Positions 1-7,884 of a stretch of DNA of 64,000 nt are shown in pieces. Source of the DNA: an uncultured Collinsella sp. GTDB lineage: Bacteria > Actinomycetota > Coriobacteriia > Coriobacteriales > Coriobacteriaceae. The notes beneath the pieces were generated by a model. It saw only the letters and a program-made list of their open reading frames with translations, did not search any database and had not been told where the DNA came from. Where the stretch lies: contig UQHT01000007.1 in the NCBI GenBank assembly GCA_900540875.1, positions 1 through 64,000 of the forward strand. Direction: 5' to 3'. The translations under genes and the position numbers were made by a program. Positions within the stretch are counted from its first letter, which is position 1, and each line of letters begins with the position of its first letter.

Positions 1-178
1 GGCGGCTGATCCGGTCCGACCGGGCCGCGCGGCAAGGAGATATATTGCCAGACCGGAGGGGCGCCGGGGGCGGGAATCTGGGCGTACACATTTCCTACAC
101 ATATTAAAACCCTGCTTACGTTTGCCAGCCGTTCTCTACCGCTCACCGAGGGCCTCTTTATAGTGAAGCGTCATATGG
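1..178. other. left-edge noncoding stretch
   Basis: This lies downstream of the minus-strand phosphohexomutase gene. It holds a purine-rich AAGGAGATATATTG at about 34-47 that resembles a ribosome-binding site before TTG, but the frame that follows closes after about 20 codons. I see no convincing gene, terminator or repeat here. Confidence 0.4.
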
Positions 179-1579
179 CTAAAGCTGATAGGCTCCCTTA
201 GCCAAGGCACAGCCGGCATCGAGCAACTCATCGCGCTCCTCCACCGAGAACCCCTCGGCGTATACGCGAACCACCGGTTCGGTCCCGCTGGGGCGGATCA
301 GCAGCCAGGTGTCATCCTCGAATGCCAAACGTAAACCATCCATATGGCTTACAGCCTGCGGCGCCTTGCCGCAAATCGATTTAGGATTCATGCCAGGAAG
401 CAGCGTTCGCAGCGATTCGGCGTCTTCGGCCTCAAGGCGCAAATCGCGACGCCCATAGCTCGTCTTACCAAAACTGGCCTCGAGCTGATCGACCAAAACG
501 CCCAAAGGCGCGCCCGTCTTTGCCATAAGCTCACACAGAATCAGACAAGCAAGGATTCCATCACGCTCAGGCATATGCGCGGCGATGCCGATACCGCCGG
601 CCTCCTCGCCTCCCATGAGGACGCCGCCCTTCTTCATCTCTGCAGCTATATATTTGAAACCGACCGGCTTAACGGTCACACGACAGCCAAGCGCCTCGGC
701 AATGCGACGCACGAGCGTCGAGCACGAGAGATTGACGACGACACGCCCCTCCAAATTGCGGAATTGAACGAGGTCGCCCAAAACAAGCGCCATGATTTGA
801 TGTGGATGAATATATCTACCGCGTTCGTCGACCGCACCGATACGGTCGGCATCGCCGTCGGTCACCAGGCCTGCGCACGCCCCGTCCTCGACAACCGCAC
901 GCTCGCAAGCGTCCACCCACGGCTCAACAGGGTCGGGGCAAATGTCCTCTTGATCGGACGACTGTCCGGCATGAATCTCGTGCACCTCGACGCCTAGCTC
1001 CCGCAGCAGGTCGGCAAGATATCCCTGGGCCGCGCCGCCCATGGGGTCAACTACCACACGCAGGTGAGCGGCTCGAATGGCCTCGGCATCGACAAACGAT
1101 GCCACCGCCTGCATATAGTCAGGAATAATATCCGCGGTGCGATAGCGTTCCTCGATCCCCATCGGCTCGGGGGCCATAGTCTCTTCGAGCTCTTCGATGA
1201 CATCCTGATTGGCCGTCGAGCCATCTCCCATGCGCAGCTTAAGGCACAGATACCCCTGCGGATGATGGGATCCCGTCACCATGAGCGCACCGCAGGCCTC
1301 GCCGTCATACGCCGCCGCCCACGTAAGGGCGGGGGTCGGAACAGGCCGAGATGCGAGCACTGCGTCCAATCCGTGAGCGGCAAGCACGCCTGCCGCAAGC
1401 TCAGCGAACTCGCGCGCTAAGGGCCGAGTGTCGAACCCTATATATACCGTTTTGCCCGGATTGGTCTTTTGCCACAACTCGCCGACGGCATCGGCGATAC
1501 GGGCAACGTTATCGGCAGTGAAGTCCTCATCGACGCGAGCGCGCCAACCGTCAGTTCCAAAATGAATTATCGCGCACAC
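179..1579 (-). CDS. phosphoglucomutase/phosphomannomutase family protein
   Basis: A cytoplasmic alpha-D-phosphohexomutase that should interconvert hexose 1- and 6-phosphates to feed envelope sugars and glycogen. All four family signatures are visible: the N-terminal FGTDGWRA, the phosphoserine loop TGSHHP (Ser about 104, in place of the common TASHNP), the metal loop DGDADR, the sugar loop GGEEAGG, and the C-terminal phosphate site RPSGTEP. The frame stays open upstream to 1663, but family homology begins at IIHFGTDGW. I therefore chose the GTG at 1577-1579, giving about 466 residues, the normal length. The substrate (glucose, mannose or glucosamine phosphate) cannot be read from motifs. The HH in the serine loop suggests a clade apart from GlmM. 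Confidence 0.88.
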   Translation of the reverse strand: MCAIIHFGTDGWRARVDEDFTADNVARIADAVGELWQKTNPGKTVYIGFDTRPLAREFAELAAGVLAAHGLDAVLASRPVPTPALTWAAAYDGEACGALMVTGSHHPQGYLCLKLRMGDGSTANQDVIEELEETMAPEPMGIEERYRTADIIPDYMQAVASFVDAEAIRAAHLRVVVDPMGGAAQGYLADLLRELGVEVHEIHAGQSSDQEDICPDPVEPWVDACERAVVEDGACAGLVTDGDADRIGAVDERGRYIHPHQIMALVLGDLVQFRNLEGRVVVNLSCSTLVRRIAEALGCRVTVKPVGFKYIAAEMKKGGVLMGGEEAGGIGIAAHMPERDGILACLILCELMAKTGAPLGVLVDQLEASFGKTSYGRRDLRLEAEDAESLRTLLPGMNPKSICGKAPQAVSHMDGLRLAFEDDTWLLIRPSGTEPVVRVYAEGFSVEERDELLDAGCALAKGAYQL

Positions 1580-1702
1580 GCGCAGACACCTCGCAGTGTT
1601 TGGATCATGGTACGCATGAGGTATACCCGCAGCACGCACCCGGCAACCTGCCGGTACCAGCATTCACCATTTGGGCAAATGCTGCCGAGGACATGCAGGC
1701 AA

Positions 1703-1733
1703 TAAAAAAACCGCCCCGTATGGAGCGGTTTTG
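1703..1733 (-). terminator. intrinsic terminator after homocysteine methyltransferase
   Basis: On the minus strand an AAAACCGCTCC / GGGGCGGTTTT hairpin is followed by a run of seven T. It sits 5 bp after the stop of the 1738-2631 gene and separates it from the phosphohexomutase gene. Confidence 0.8.
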
Positions 1734-1737
1734 CCCT

Positions 1738-2631
1738 TTATATATCGAGCGCCTCGGCCATCGCTGCCGTAGTGATTGCCGTGGTTCCACAGCAACTGCC
1801 CACCATTGCGGCACCGGCATGTCTCCATTCGATGCATGCGCGCGCGAAAGCTTCGGGGTTCTCGTGCCATACGGGGCCATCCTGAGTCTGGACCGGATCG
1901 CCTACGTTGGGACGCACCGTGACGGGAGTAGTCGCCGATGCAACCATCCTGGGCACCGCCGCGTTCGCGGCCGCAAGCGAACAGCAATTAACACCAACCG
2001 AGTTTGCGCCGTGTTTTTCGGCGTACAAAACGGCTGCCTCGATGTTGAGGCCATCGCCCAACAGGTCGCCTTTATCGTCAACGACAAAACTCACCAGGAC
2101 AGGCATGCCGTCGGCGGCATCTCGGGCGCCGGCAAGCGTGGGCTGCAAATTACGGATAGACGTCACCGTCTCGATCAGCAGACCGTCAACACCAGCATTG
2201 AGCAAGGCGTGCGCCTGTTCGCGCGCAATGCCTCGGATTTCACGATACTCGACAGAGTCTTCGGCAAACCACTCAATACCGATCGGGCCCATCGAGCCCA
2301 GTAGCAGCTGAGGGTGCGCCTGGCGGGCATCGTCGACGGCCCCGCGATTGACCTCCGCCACGGACGGCGCAATCTGATCGTGCTTGAGGGCATAGCTCGA
2401 TGCCTGAAAGGTGTTGGTAATGAGCACCTGCGCGCCGGCGGCGACATACAAGCGATGAATACGAGAAACGGTCTGCGGCTCTGCCAGATTCCAAAACGCC
2501 GGTGGAATGTCGGCGGCATCGTACTCACTCAACAGAACACTGCCCATGGGGCCCTGCGCCAACAAGGTCTCGCTCGACAAGCGGCGCGTAAGTTCCTCGG
2601 CACCAAAGCGGTTGTAATAACTCGTATCCAT
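1738..2631 (-). CDS. homocysteine S-methyltransferase family protein
   Basis: A 297-residue stand-alone homocysteine-binding barrel, as in MmuM/YitJ-N or the first domain of MetH. It should move a methyl group from a donor such as S-methylmethionine or methyl-cobalamin to homocysteine. Both zinc-cysteine sites are visible: GVNCC at about residue 210-220 and GSCCGTT near 280. The N-terminal G-MGS (QGPMGSVL) and ITNTFQAS motifs fit the family. No cobalamin or folate domain is attached, so it is not a full methionine synthase. It begins 10 bp after the DtxR-type regulator and is probably co-transcribed with it. Methyl donor not determinable. Confidence 0.85.
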   Translation of the reverse strand: MDTSYYNRFGAEELTRRLSSETLLAQGPMGSVLLSEYDAADIPPAFWNLAEPQTVSRIHRLYVAAGAQVLITNTFQASSYALKHDQIAPSVAEVNRGAVDDARQAHPQLLLGSMGPIGIEWFAEDSVEYREIRGIAREQAHALLNAGVDGLLIETVTSIRNLQPTLAGARDAADGMPVLVSFVVDDKGDLLGDGLNIEAAVLYAEKHGANSVGVNCCSLAAANAAVPRMVASATTPVTVRPNVGDPVQTQDGPVWHENPEAFARACIEWRHAGAAMVGSCCGTTAITTAAMAEALDI

Positions 2632-2641
2632 ATATATCCCG

Positions 2642-3064
2642 CTATTCCTCGACGCTGATTCCCTGCTTTTCGAGATAGGCGAGCCAGCGGTTCATCGTGT
2701 CCTCGGATAGCGCATGCTCCATCATGCAGGCCTCGGAATCGGCTCGCTCAAATTCGACACCGAGCTCCTGAACCAAAAACGTGCGGATGAGGCGATGACG
2801 GTACCAGATAGCCGTACCAACCTCGCGGCCGCGATCGGTCAGGACTACCTTGCCGTAGTGCGATTGCTCGACAAGTTCGGATGCTTTGAGCGCCGAAACC
2901 GCTTTATTGACCGATGCCTTGGAGACGCCAAGGCGCTGCGCGATGTCGACCGATCGCACGCCGTTGGTTTCCCCCTCTTCGCTTTCAATGCGAACCATGC
3001 ACTCCAAGTAGTCTTCGTTCGCCACCGTCAGATGTAGTTCGCGCGAGCTATTTGTCGTATCCAT
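2642..3064 (-). CDS. DtxR/MntR family metal-dependent transcriptional repressor
   Basis: About 140 residues. A winged helix-turn-helix (VDIAQRLGVSKASVNKAVSAL, about 33-53) is followed by the iron-dependent repressor dimerisation domain. The metal-ligand segment EACMMEHALSED is near the C-terminus. There is no SH3-like FeoA domain, so it is of the short MntR type. I chose the ATG at 3062-3064 (MDTTNSS), preceded by GGGACGGAAG. An in-frame ATG seven codons earlier is also possible. It is divergent from peptidase T, and an 18-bp palindrome at 3119-3136 is a candidate operator. Whether it senses Mn or Fe is not known. Confidence 0.85.
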   Translation of the reverse strand: MDTTNSSRELHLTVANEDYLECMVRIESEEGETNGVRSVDIAQRLGVSKASVNKAVSALKASELVEQSHYGKVVLTDRGREVGTAIWYRHRLIRTFLVQELGVEFERADSEACMMEHALSEDTMNRWLAYLEKQGISVEE

Positions 3065-3118
3065 GATCTTCCGTCCCTTCTGCATTCAATGGCTGATTCT
3101 ACCCCATCCAAGCGTCGC

Positions 3119-3136
3119 GGTATGCCGTGGCATACC
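3119..3136. promoter_or_regulatory. 18-bp palindrome between dtxR-type gene and pepT
   Basis: GGTATGCC-GT-GGCATACC is a perfect 8+2+8 inverted repeat in the short divergent spacer. Its position upstream of both genes makes it a likely operator, perhaps for the DtxR-type protein encoded alongside. Assignment to that protein is inference. Confidence 0.5.
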
Positions 3137-3184
3137 GTGCTAGAGTTCTTGTTGCACACGACGACCAAGATTGGAGCGGTCTTT

Positions 3185-4432
3185 ATGGAAAACACCACCA
3201 CGAACCCCGATGTCCTCGAACGCTTTTTGCGCTACGTCCAGATCAACACGCAGTCCGAGGATGCAAACTGCGACCAGGTACCTTCGAGCACCGTTCAGTT
3301 TGACCTTGCCAACGTGCTGGCTGAAGAGCTGCGCGAGCTTGGTGCGGAAGATGCCCACGTGACCGAGCACGCCTATGTCTGCGCGCATATCCCCGCAAGT
3401 GCGGGCGCTGAGGACAAGCCCGCCCTGGGCCTGATCGCCCATCTCGACACCACCGAAGTTGCACCGGGCGCCGGCGTGAAGCCGCACATCGTACACTACG
3501 AAGGCGGCGACCTGGTCTGCGGCACGGTTGACGGTAAGCCCGTTGCCATGAGTACCGCCAAGCTTCCCGCCCTGAACGACCTCGCGGGTGAGGACTTGGT
3601 CTGCAGCGATGGCACCACGCTGCTGGGCGCGGACGACAAGGCAGGCGTCGCCGAGATCATGTCGCTTGTCGCGCGTATCGCTCAGGACCCTTCTCTGCCC
3701 CATCCCGCACTCGGCATTTGCTTCTGCCCTGACGAGGAGATCGGTCACGGAGCCGAGCTGTTGGATATCGATACCTTTGGCTGCAAGTACGCCTACACGG
3801 TCGACGGCGGCCCCATCGGCGAGCTGGAGTGGGAGTGCTTTAACGCCGCCGAGGCGACCATCCGCTTTGAGGGCCAGTCCATCCACCCGGGCGACGCCAA
3901 GGGCCGTATGGTCAACGCAGGCAATCTGTTCTGCGACTTCAACGCGTTGCTCCCCTACGTGCAGCGCCCGGAGTATACGGAAGGCTACGAGGGCTTTTAT
4001 CACCTTGAGGGCGTATCTGCAACCGTCGATTACGCCACGGCGCGCTACATCGTCCGCGACCATGACGCCGCCAAGTTCCAGCAGAAACTCGACCTTATTG
4101 ATGCCGCCGCCTCGATGCTCAACCAGCGTCTGGGTGAGGAGCGCGTAACGGTCGAGATTAAGCAGCAGTATCGAAATATGGCCGAAATCGTTCGTGACTA
4201 TCCCGAGCTTATTGATGTTGCCAAGGAAGCCTACCTTGCCTGCGGCGTTGAGCCCCAAGTGCTGCCGATTCGCGGCGGCACCGACGGCGCGCAGCTGTCG
4301 TTCCGCGGTCTGCCCTGCCCCAACCTTTCCACCGGCGGCTATTGCTATCACGGCGTCAACGAGTTCGTCCCGGTCAGTTCGCTCGTCAAGATGACCGACG
4401 TGCTCCAGGAGCTCGTCGCCCGCTTTGCATAA
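3185..4432 (+). CDS. pepT: peptidase T (tripeptide aminopeptidase)
   Basis: A cytosolic M20B zinc aminopeptidase that releases the N-terminal residue of tripeptides. 415 residues, normal for PepT. Metal-site motifs are present: GLIAHLDTTE (His/Asp), TTLLGADDKAG (bridging Asp), CFCPDEEIGHGAE (catalytic Glu pair), TVDGGPIGE and the C-terminal RGGTDGAQLSFRGLPCPNLSTGG. The frame extends back to 3089, but the family begins at about NTTTNPDVLERFLRY. I chose the ATG at 3185 with GGAGCGG just upstream. Divergent from the DtxR-type gene and followed by a strong terminator. Confidence 0.93.
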   Translation: MENTTTNPDVLERFLRYVQINTQSEDANCDQVPSSTVQFDLANVLAEELRELGAEDAHVTEHAYVCAHIPASAGAEDKPALGLIAHLDTTEVAPGAGVKPHIVHYEGGDLVCGTVDGKPVAMSTAKLPALNDLAGEDLVCSDGTTLLGADDKAGVAEIMSLVARIAQDPSLPHPALGICFCPDEEIGHGAELLDIDTFGCKYAYTVDGGPIGELEWECFNAAEATIRFEGQSIHPGDAKGRMVNAGNLFCDFNALLPYVQRPEYTEGYEGFYHLEGVSATVDYATARYIVRDHDAAKFQQKLDLIDAAASMLNQRLGEERVTVEIKQQYRNMAEIVRDYPELIDVAKEAYLACGVEPQVLPIRGGTDGAQLSFRGLPCPNLSTGGYCYHGVNEFVPVSSLVKMTDVLQELVARFA

Positions 4433-4458
4433 GCCTGGCTGCACAAGTCCAAAAGACG

Positions 4459-4496
4459 AATCGCCCCGTCCTCAACCAAGAACGGGGCGATTTTTT
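4459..4496 (+). terminator. intrinsic terminator of pepT
   Basis: AATCGCCCCGT / ACGGGGCGATT (11 bp, 12-nt loop) is followed by six T. It lies 27 bp after the pepT stop. Confidence 0.9.
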
Positions 4497-4614
4497 GCTG
4501 CAATGAGAACAGGTTGACGCACGCCAGCCTCTTAACGCAAGGAGTGTCCCAAACTGCCGGCACAAAAGGAACGTCCCCAAGTGCCGCAAAATGACGACAT
4601 CCACTCTCGCTTTG

Positions 4615-4678
4615 TGGGTAGTCATTGGGGAGGTTCTTGTTTGACTAGTCGTTTAAAAACGTCCCCAATGACTACCCA
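4615..4678. repeat. 17-bp perfect inverted repeat with 30-nt loop
   Basis: TGGGTAGTCATTGGGGA at 4615-4631 is matched exactly by its reverse complement at 4662-4678. The loop contains the palindrome GACTAGTC. Part of the right arm (CCAATGACTACCC) is echoed just upstream of copy B of the structured repeat at about 20227, so this hairpin may belong to the same element as copy A. Confidence 0.75.
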
Positions 4679-4692
4679 ACGACTAGTCCGGA

Positions 4693-4868
4693 CCAAGGCA
4701 ACGCCGATGTTTTGGCAACGACAGCGAAAACCCGCCAGAGCGAGCAAGGTGCCTTGAAACGAGGCGGCATTGATCTTTTGATCATGCCGCCGAAGTTGAA
4801 AGGCAGATTGCCGCTCTGGCGGGTTTGCAGCGTCAACTGGTTACGCGGGCTGGTAAGCCCGCGTAACC
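4693..4868. repeat. structured dispersed element, copy A
   Basis: One of four related elements (others at 20256, 26221 and 39232). Stem P1 is 15 bp, 4728-4742 with 4812-4826. An inner GCAA/TTGC pair sits at 4744-4747/4808-4811. Stem P2 at 4763-4791 has a single bulged T and a TTTT loop. Stem P3, 4840-4850 with 4857-4867, has a GGTA loop closed by T-A. Unpaired ACAGCGA before P1 and GCAGCGTC after it are conserved. The element ends 1 bp from the LCP-protein stop. The 35 bp at 4693-4727 match copy B closely. Sense strand unknown. Confidence 0.75.
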
Positions 4869-6110
4869 CTAATAATTGGCTTCGTAGCCGTTGCCGTCGC
4901 CGGTCGGCTCTTCGTAGTAGTCCGAATCGCTCGAATCGCTTGAGTCATCGGAATCGTCAGAGCTGACCGATGAGGTTGCGGTACCGTTTGCGTAGTCGTC
5001 AGACGTGTTGTTGTTCAGGTCGCCGATCGTAGAGCTGGAACCGTCGGAAAGACCCATGGTGTTGGGACCCTTGGGATCCTTGCCGGCATCGACGCGCTCC
5101 ATCATTTCCTTGAGTTCGTCCTCGTAGACAAAGACGTAGCTCACACCGTCGATCATGGTGCTGTCGTCGGCGTACGAGGGCAGGTTGGCCGAGTAGATAC
5201 CGTCGACATCCATACCGCGCATGGCATTGACCGTAGCCACGATATCCTGAACGCTCATATCGGTTACGAGCATATCGGACAGCGAATTAACCAGGCCAAA
5301 GATCTTCGTGGCATCGAAGTTATTGAGAATCTGGTTGGCAAGGGCGCCAAGCACCTGACGCTGGTGGCGCATGCGCGTGTAATCGCCGTCGGCATAGGTG
5401 TAGCGGCAGCGGGCATAGGTAAGGGCGGTGGCACCGTCCATATGCTGCTGGCCAGCGGTAATCTTAATATCCAGGTGCTCGGGGTCGTCAACATCATCGG
5501 TTGCGTTAATGTCGATACCGCCAACCGAATCAATCAGCGCCTGCATACCGTCGAAGCTGACCTCGGCATAGTGGGAAATCTGAACACCGCACAGCTCGTT
5601 GACCGCCTCGACCATGGCCTCGGCGCCGCCAACGGTATGGCAGGCGTTGATCTTCATGGTCTCGCCCTTGTACTCGACCTTGGTGTCGCGCGGAACGGAA
5701 ATGAGCGTCGCCTGCTTTTGCGTGGGGTCGATGCGTGCCAGGATAATCGAGTCGGCACGATACGTATCCTCGCCCGGACGGCCGTCGGTACCAAGAAGCA
5801 GCACGTAGAACGGATCCTTTGCCTCATCGGTGTCAACCAGAACCCGACGCAGATTGTCGGTAATGACATTAGAATCGCCGAGCTTGCCCATAATGGTGGC
5901 AAACCACAGGCCGGCAGCGGTAGTGGCACTCAACAGCACGCCAAGCACGACAATGAGCGCGACGTGACGAATCGTGTGGCTACGACGACGTTGGCGAGCG
6001 CGCTCGGAATAGCGAGCCACGTTATCGCGACTGTAGATCTTGGCCTGCGCACCAGTTGAGGGTCTTCGGGTGGTGGTATCTGCGAGGGGCTTTTTATTAA
6101 ACATAGGCAA
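4869..6110 (-). CDS. LytR-CpsA-Psr (LCP) family cell-wall glycopolymer ligase
   Basis: 413 residues. A basic cytoplasmic N-terminus leads to one membrane segment (about 48-72) and an extracellular LCP domain (about 100-270). LCP enzymes transfer polyprenyl-linked glycopolymers onto peptidoglycan. Family motifs visible are LLLGTDGRPGEDTYRADS, SVPRDTKV, the HAEV-like YAEVSFDG, and ALTYARCRYTYADGDYTRMRHQR with its conserved arginines. The C-terminal 60 residues are Ser/Asp-rich low complexity with no fold I recognise. It starts 6 bp after murA and is presumably co-transcribed, which fits an envelope role. ATG codons at residues 1 and 3 are both usable. Confidence 0.9.
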   Translation of the reverse strand: MPMFNKKPLADTTTRRPSTGAQAKIYSRDNVARYSERARQRRRSHTIRHVALIVVLGVLLSATTAAGLWFATIMGKLGDSNVITDNLRRVLVDTDEAKDPFYVLLLGTDGRPGEDTYRADSIILARIDPTQKQATLISVPRDTKVEYKGETMKINACHTVGGAEAMVEAVNELCGVQISHYAEVSFDGMQALIDSVGGIDINATDDVDDPEHLDIKITAGQQHMDGATALTYARCRYTYADGDYTRMRHQRQVLGALANQILNNFDATKIFGLVNSLSDMLVTDMSVQDIVATVNAMRGMDVDGIYSANLPSYADDSTMIDGVSYVFVYEDELKEMMERVDAGKDPKGPNTMGLSDGSSSTIGDLNNNTSDDYANGTATSSVSSDDSDDSSDSSDSDYYEEPTGDGNGYEANY

Positions 6111-6116
6111 CCTGTA

Positions 6117-7400
6117 TTAGTAGATGACGGGATCGGGGACGGTAGCATGCTCGACATGCGCGCCGAGCGCCTGCAGCTTTTCGACAAACTGCTCGTAGCC
6201 GCGCTTGATGTGATGGATAGCCGAAACCTCGGTCGTCCCGTCGGCGATCAAGCCCGCTACGACGAGGGCCGCTCCGCCGCGCAGATCGGGCGAGGTAACC
6301 TGTGCACCCGAGAAGCCCTTGACGCCATGAATCATGGCATGATGGCTCTCGATACGAATGTCGGCACCCATGCGCACCAGCTCAGAGGCAAACATAAAGC
6401 GATTCTCGAAGATGTTCTCGGTAATAACGGAACTGCCGTCGGCAAGGGCGGAGAGCACCATAATCTGCGCCTGCATGTCGGTCGGGAAACCGGGGAACGG
6501 AAGCGTCTGGATGTCGACCGGCTTGATACGCTCGGCACGGTTCACATGGACGCCATCCTCGACGCGCTCGCAGTCGATACCCATAAGCTCCATCTTCTTG
6601 AGCACCATGCCCAAGTGAATGGGGCAAAAGCCCGTGACATCGACACCGCGATCGTCGGCCATCAACGCACCGGCAACGATAAAGGTACCGGCCTCGATGC
6701 GGTCGCCCACCACGCGATGGGTAACGGGATGGAGCTCTTCCACGCCTTCGATAGTCACGACGGGCGTACCGGCGCCAACAATCTTGGCGCCCATCTCGTT
6801 GAGCATGTTAGCGAGATCGACGATCTCGGGCTCGCGGGCGGCATTGTCGATAACCGTGGTGCCCTGTGCGCGCACAGAGGCCATGATGAGGTTCTCGGTC
6901 GCACCGACGCTGGCGAACTCGAGCGTGACGGTGGTACCGCGCAGACCTTGGGGCGCATTAGCGTTGATGTAACCGTGGGCGGTATCGAACTCAACGCCCA
7001 GGGCCTCAAGACCAAGAATATGCATATCGATCTTGCGAGCACCCAGGTTGCAGCCGCCCGGCATGGCAATTTTGGCGCGATGGAAGCGGCCCAGCAGGGG
7101 TCCCATGACGGCGGTGGAAGCGCGCATCTTGGCAACGAGCTCGTAGGGGGCCTCCCATGAATCGACCTGAGAGGTATCAATCTCGAGCGTGTGCTCGTCG
7201 AGAACATCGATCGTAGCGCCCATGCCCTTGAGCACCTTGCCCATCACGTGGACATCGGAAATATCGGGCACGTTCTGCAGCGTCGTCTTGCCCGGCGCCA
7301 GAAGCGTTGCCGCCATGAGTTTGAGCGCGGAATTCTTGGCGCCCGAGACGGGCACGGAGCCTCCGATGGCGTGGCCACCCTCAACGCGGATAATATCCAA
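6117..7400 (-). CDS. murA: UDP-N-acetylglucosamine 1-carboxyvinyltransferase
   Basis: Catalyses the first committed step of peptidoglycan synthesis, adding enolpyruvate from PEP to UDP-GlcNAc. 427 residues, full length. Lys22/Asn23 (GAKNSALK) and the active-site loop MPGGCNLGARKID with Cys117 are intact; Cys at this position is the fosfomycin-sensitive form. RGGAALVVAGLIADG near the C-terminus is typical. The start codon is TTG at 7398-7400, preceded by AAAGGG. A terminator separates it from atpC, so murA and the LCP gene probably have their own promoter or rely on read-through. Confidence 0.95.
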   Translation of the reverse strand: MDIIRVEGGHAIGGSVPVSGAKNSALKLMAATLLAPGKTTLQNVPDISDVHVMGKVLKGMGATIDVLDEHTLEIDTSQVDSWEAPYELVAKMRASTAVMGPLLGRFHRAKIAMPGGCNLGARKIDMHILGLEALGVEFDTAHGYINANAPQGLRGTTVTLEFASVGATENLIMASVRAQGTTVIDNAAREPEIVDLANMLNEMGAKIVGAGTPVVTIEGVEELHPVTHRVVGDRIEAGTFIVAGALMADDRGVDVTGFCPIHLGMVLKKMELMGIDCERVEDGVHVNRAERIKPVDIQTLPFPGFPTDMQAQIMVLSALADGSSVITENIFENRFMFASELVRMGADIRIESHHAMIHGVKGFSGAQVTSPDLRGGAALVVAGLIADGTTEVSAIHHIKRGYEQFVEKLQALGAHVEHATVPDPVIY

Positions 7401-7412
7401 GGTCTACCCTTT

Positions 7413-7452
7413 CAAAAAGCATGCCCGGGGTGGCTGGGCCATCCCGGGCATG
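7413..7452 (-). terminator. intrinsic terminator of the ATP synthase operon
   Basis: On the minus strand CATGCCCGGG / CCCGGGCATG (10 bp perfect) is followed at once by GCTTTTT. It lies 37 bp after the atpC stop and just before murA. Confidence 0.85.
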
Positions 7453-7488
7453 ATGTGTTCGCAAATGGTCGAACGCTAAATCGTTTGA

Positions 7489-7881
7489 CTATTGGGCAAG
7501 CTTGAGCTTACACCATGCGATTTCATTATAGAGGTAGGCGCGGCGTGCATCATCCTCCGACAAATTACCCAGCTTCTCTTCAAAACCTTGAATATCAGCT
7601 TTAAGCTTGTCGGCATCGACGGTCGCCAAATCGCAAGCGCGCTCGGCGAGAACGGTCACGACATCGTCCGCAACCTGGGCATAGCCGCCGGCCACGGCAA
7701 ACGTGTGGTCGACAGTGCCCATGGCCTTATCGGAAACGCGAACGTAACCGCGGTCGATCGTGCAGATCTCGCTGGAGTGAGCAGGCAGGACGCCAAACTC
7801 GCCATCCGTGGACGGAATCGACACAAACGCAGCGTCGCCCTCATAGGCGCAGCTCACGGGGCACACGATGCGGATACGCAT
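7489..7881 (-). CDS. atpC: F1Fo ATP synthase epsilon subunit
   Basis: 130 residues. An N-terminal beta-sandwich with the signature DGEFGVLPAHS is followed by a two-helix C-terminal hairpin that can inhibit rotation. It couples the central stalk to the c-ring. Last gene of the atp operon, 3 bp after atpD, and followed by a terminator. Confidence 0.95.
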   Translation of the reverse strand: MRIRIVCPVSCAYEGDAAFVSIPSTDGEFGVLPAHSSEICTIDRGYVRVSDKAMGTVDHTFAVAGGYAQVADDVVTVLAERACDLATVDADKLKADIQGFEEKLGNLSEDDARRAYLYNEIAWCKLKLAQ

Positions 7882-7884
7882 AAC

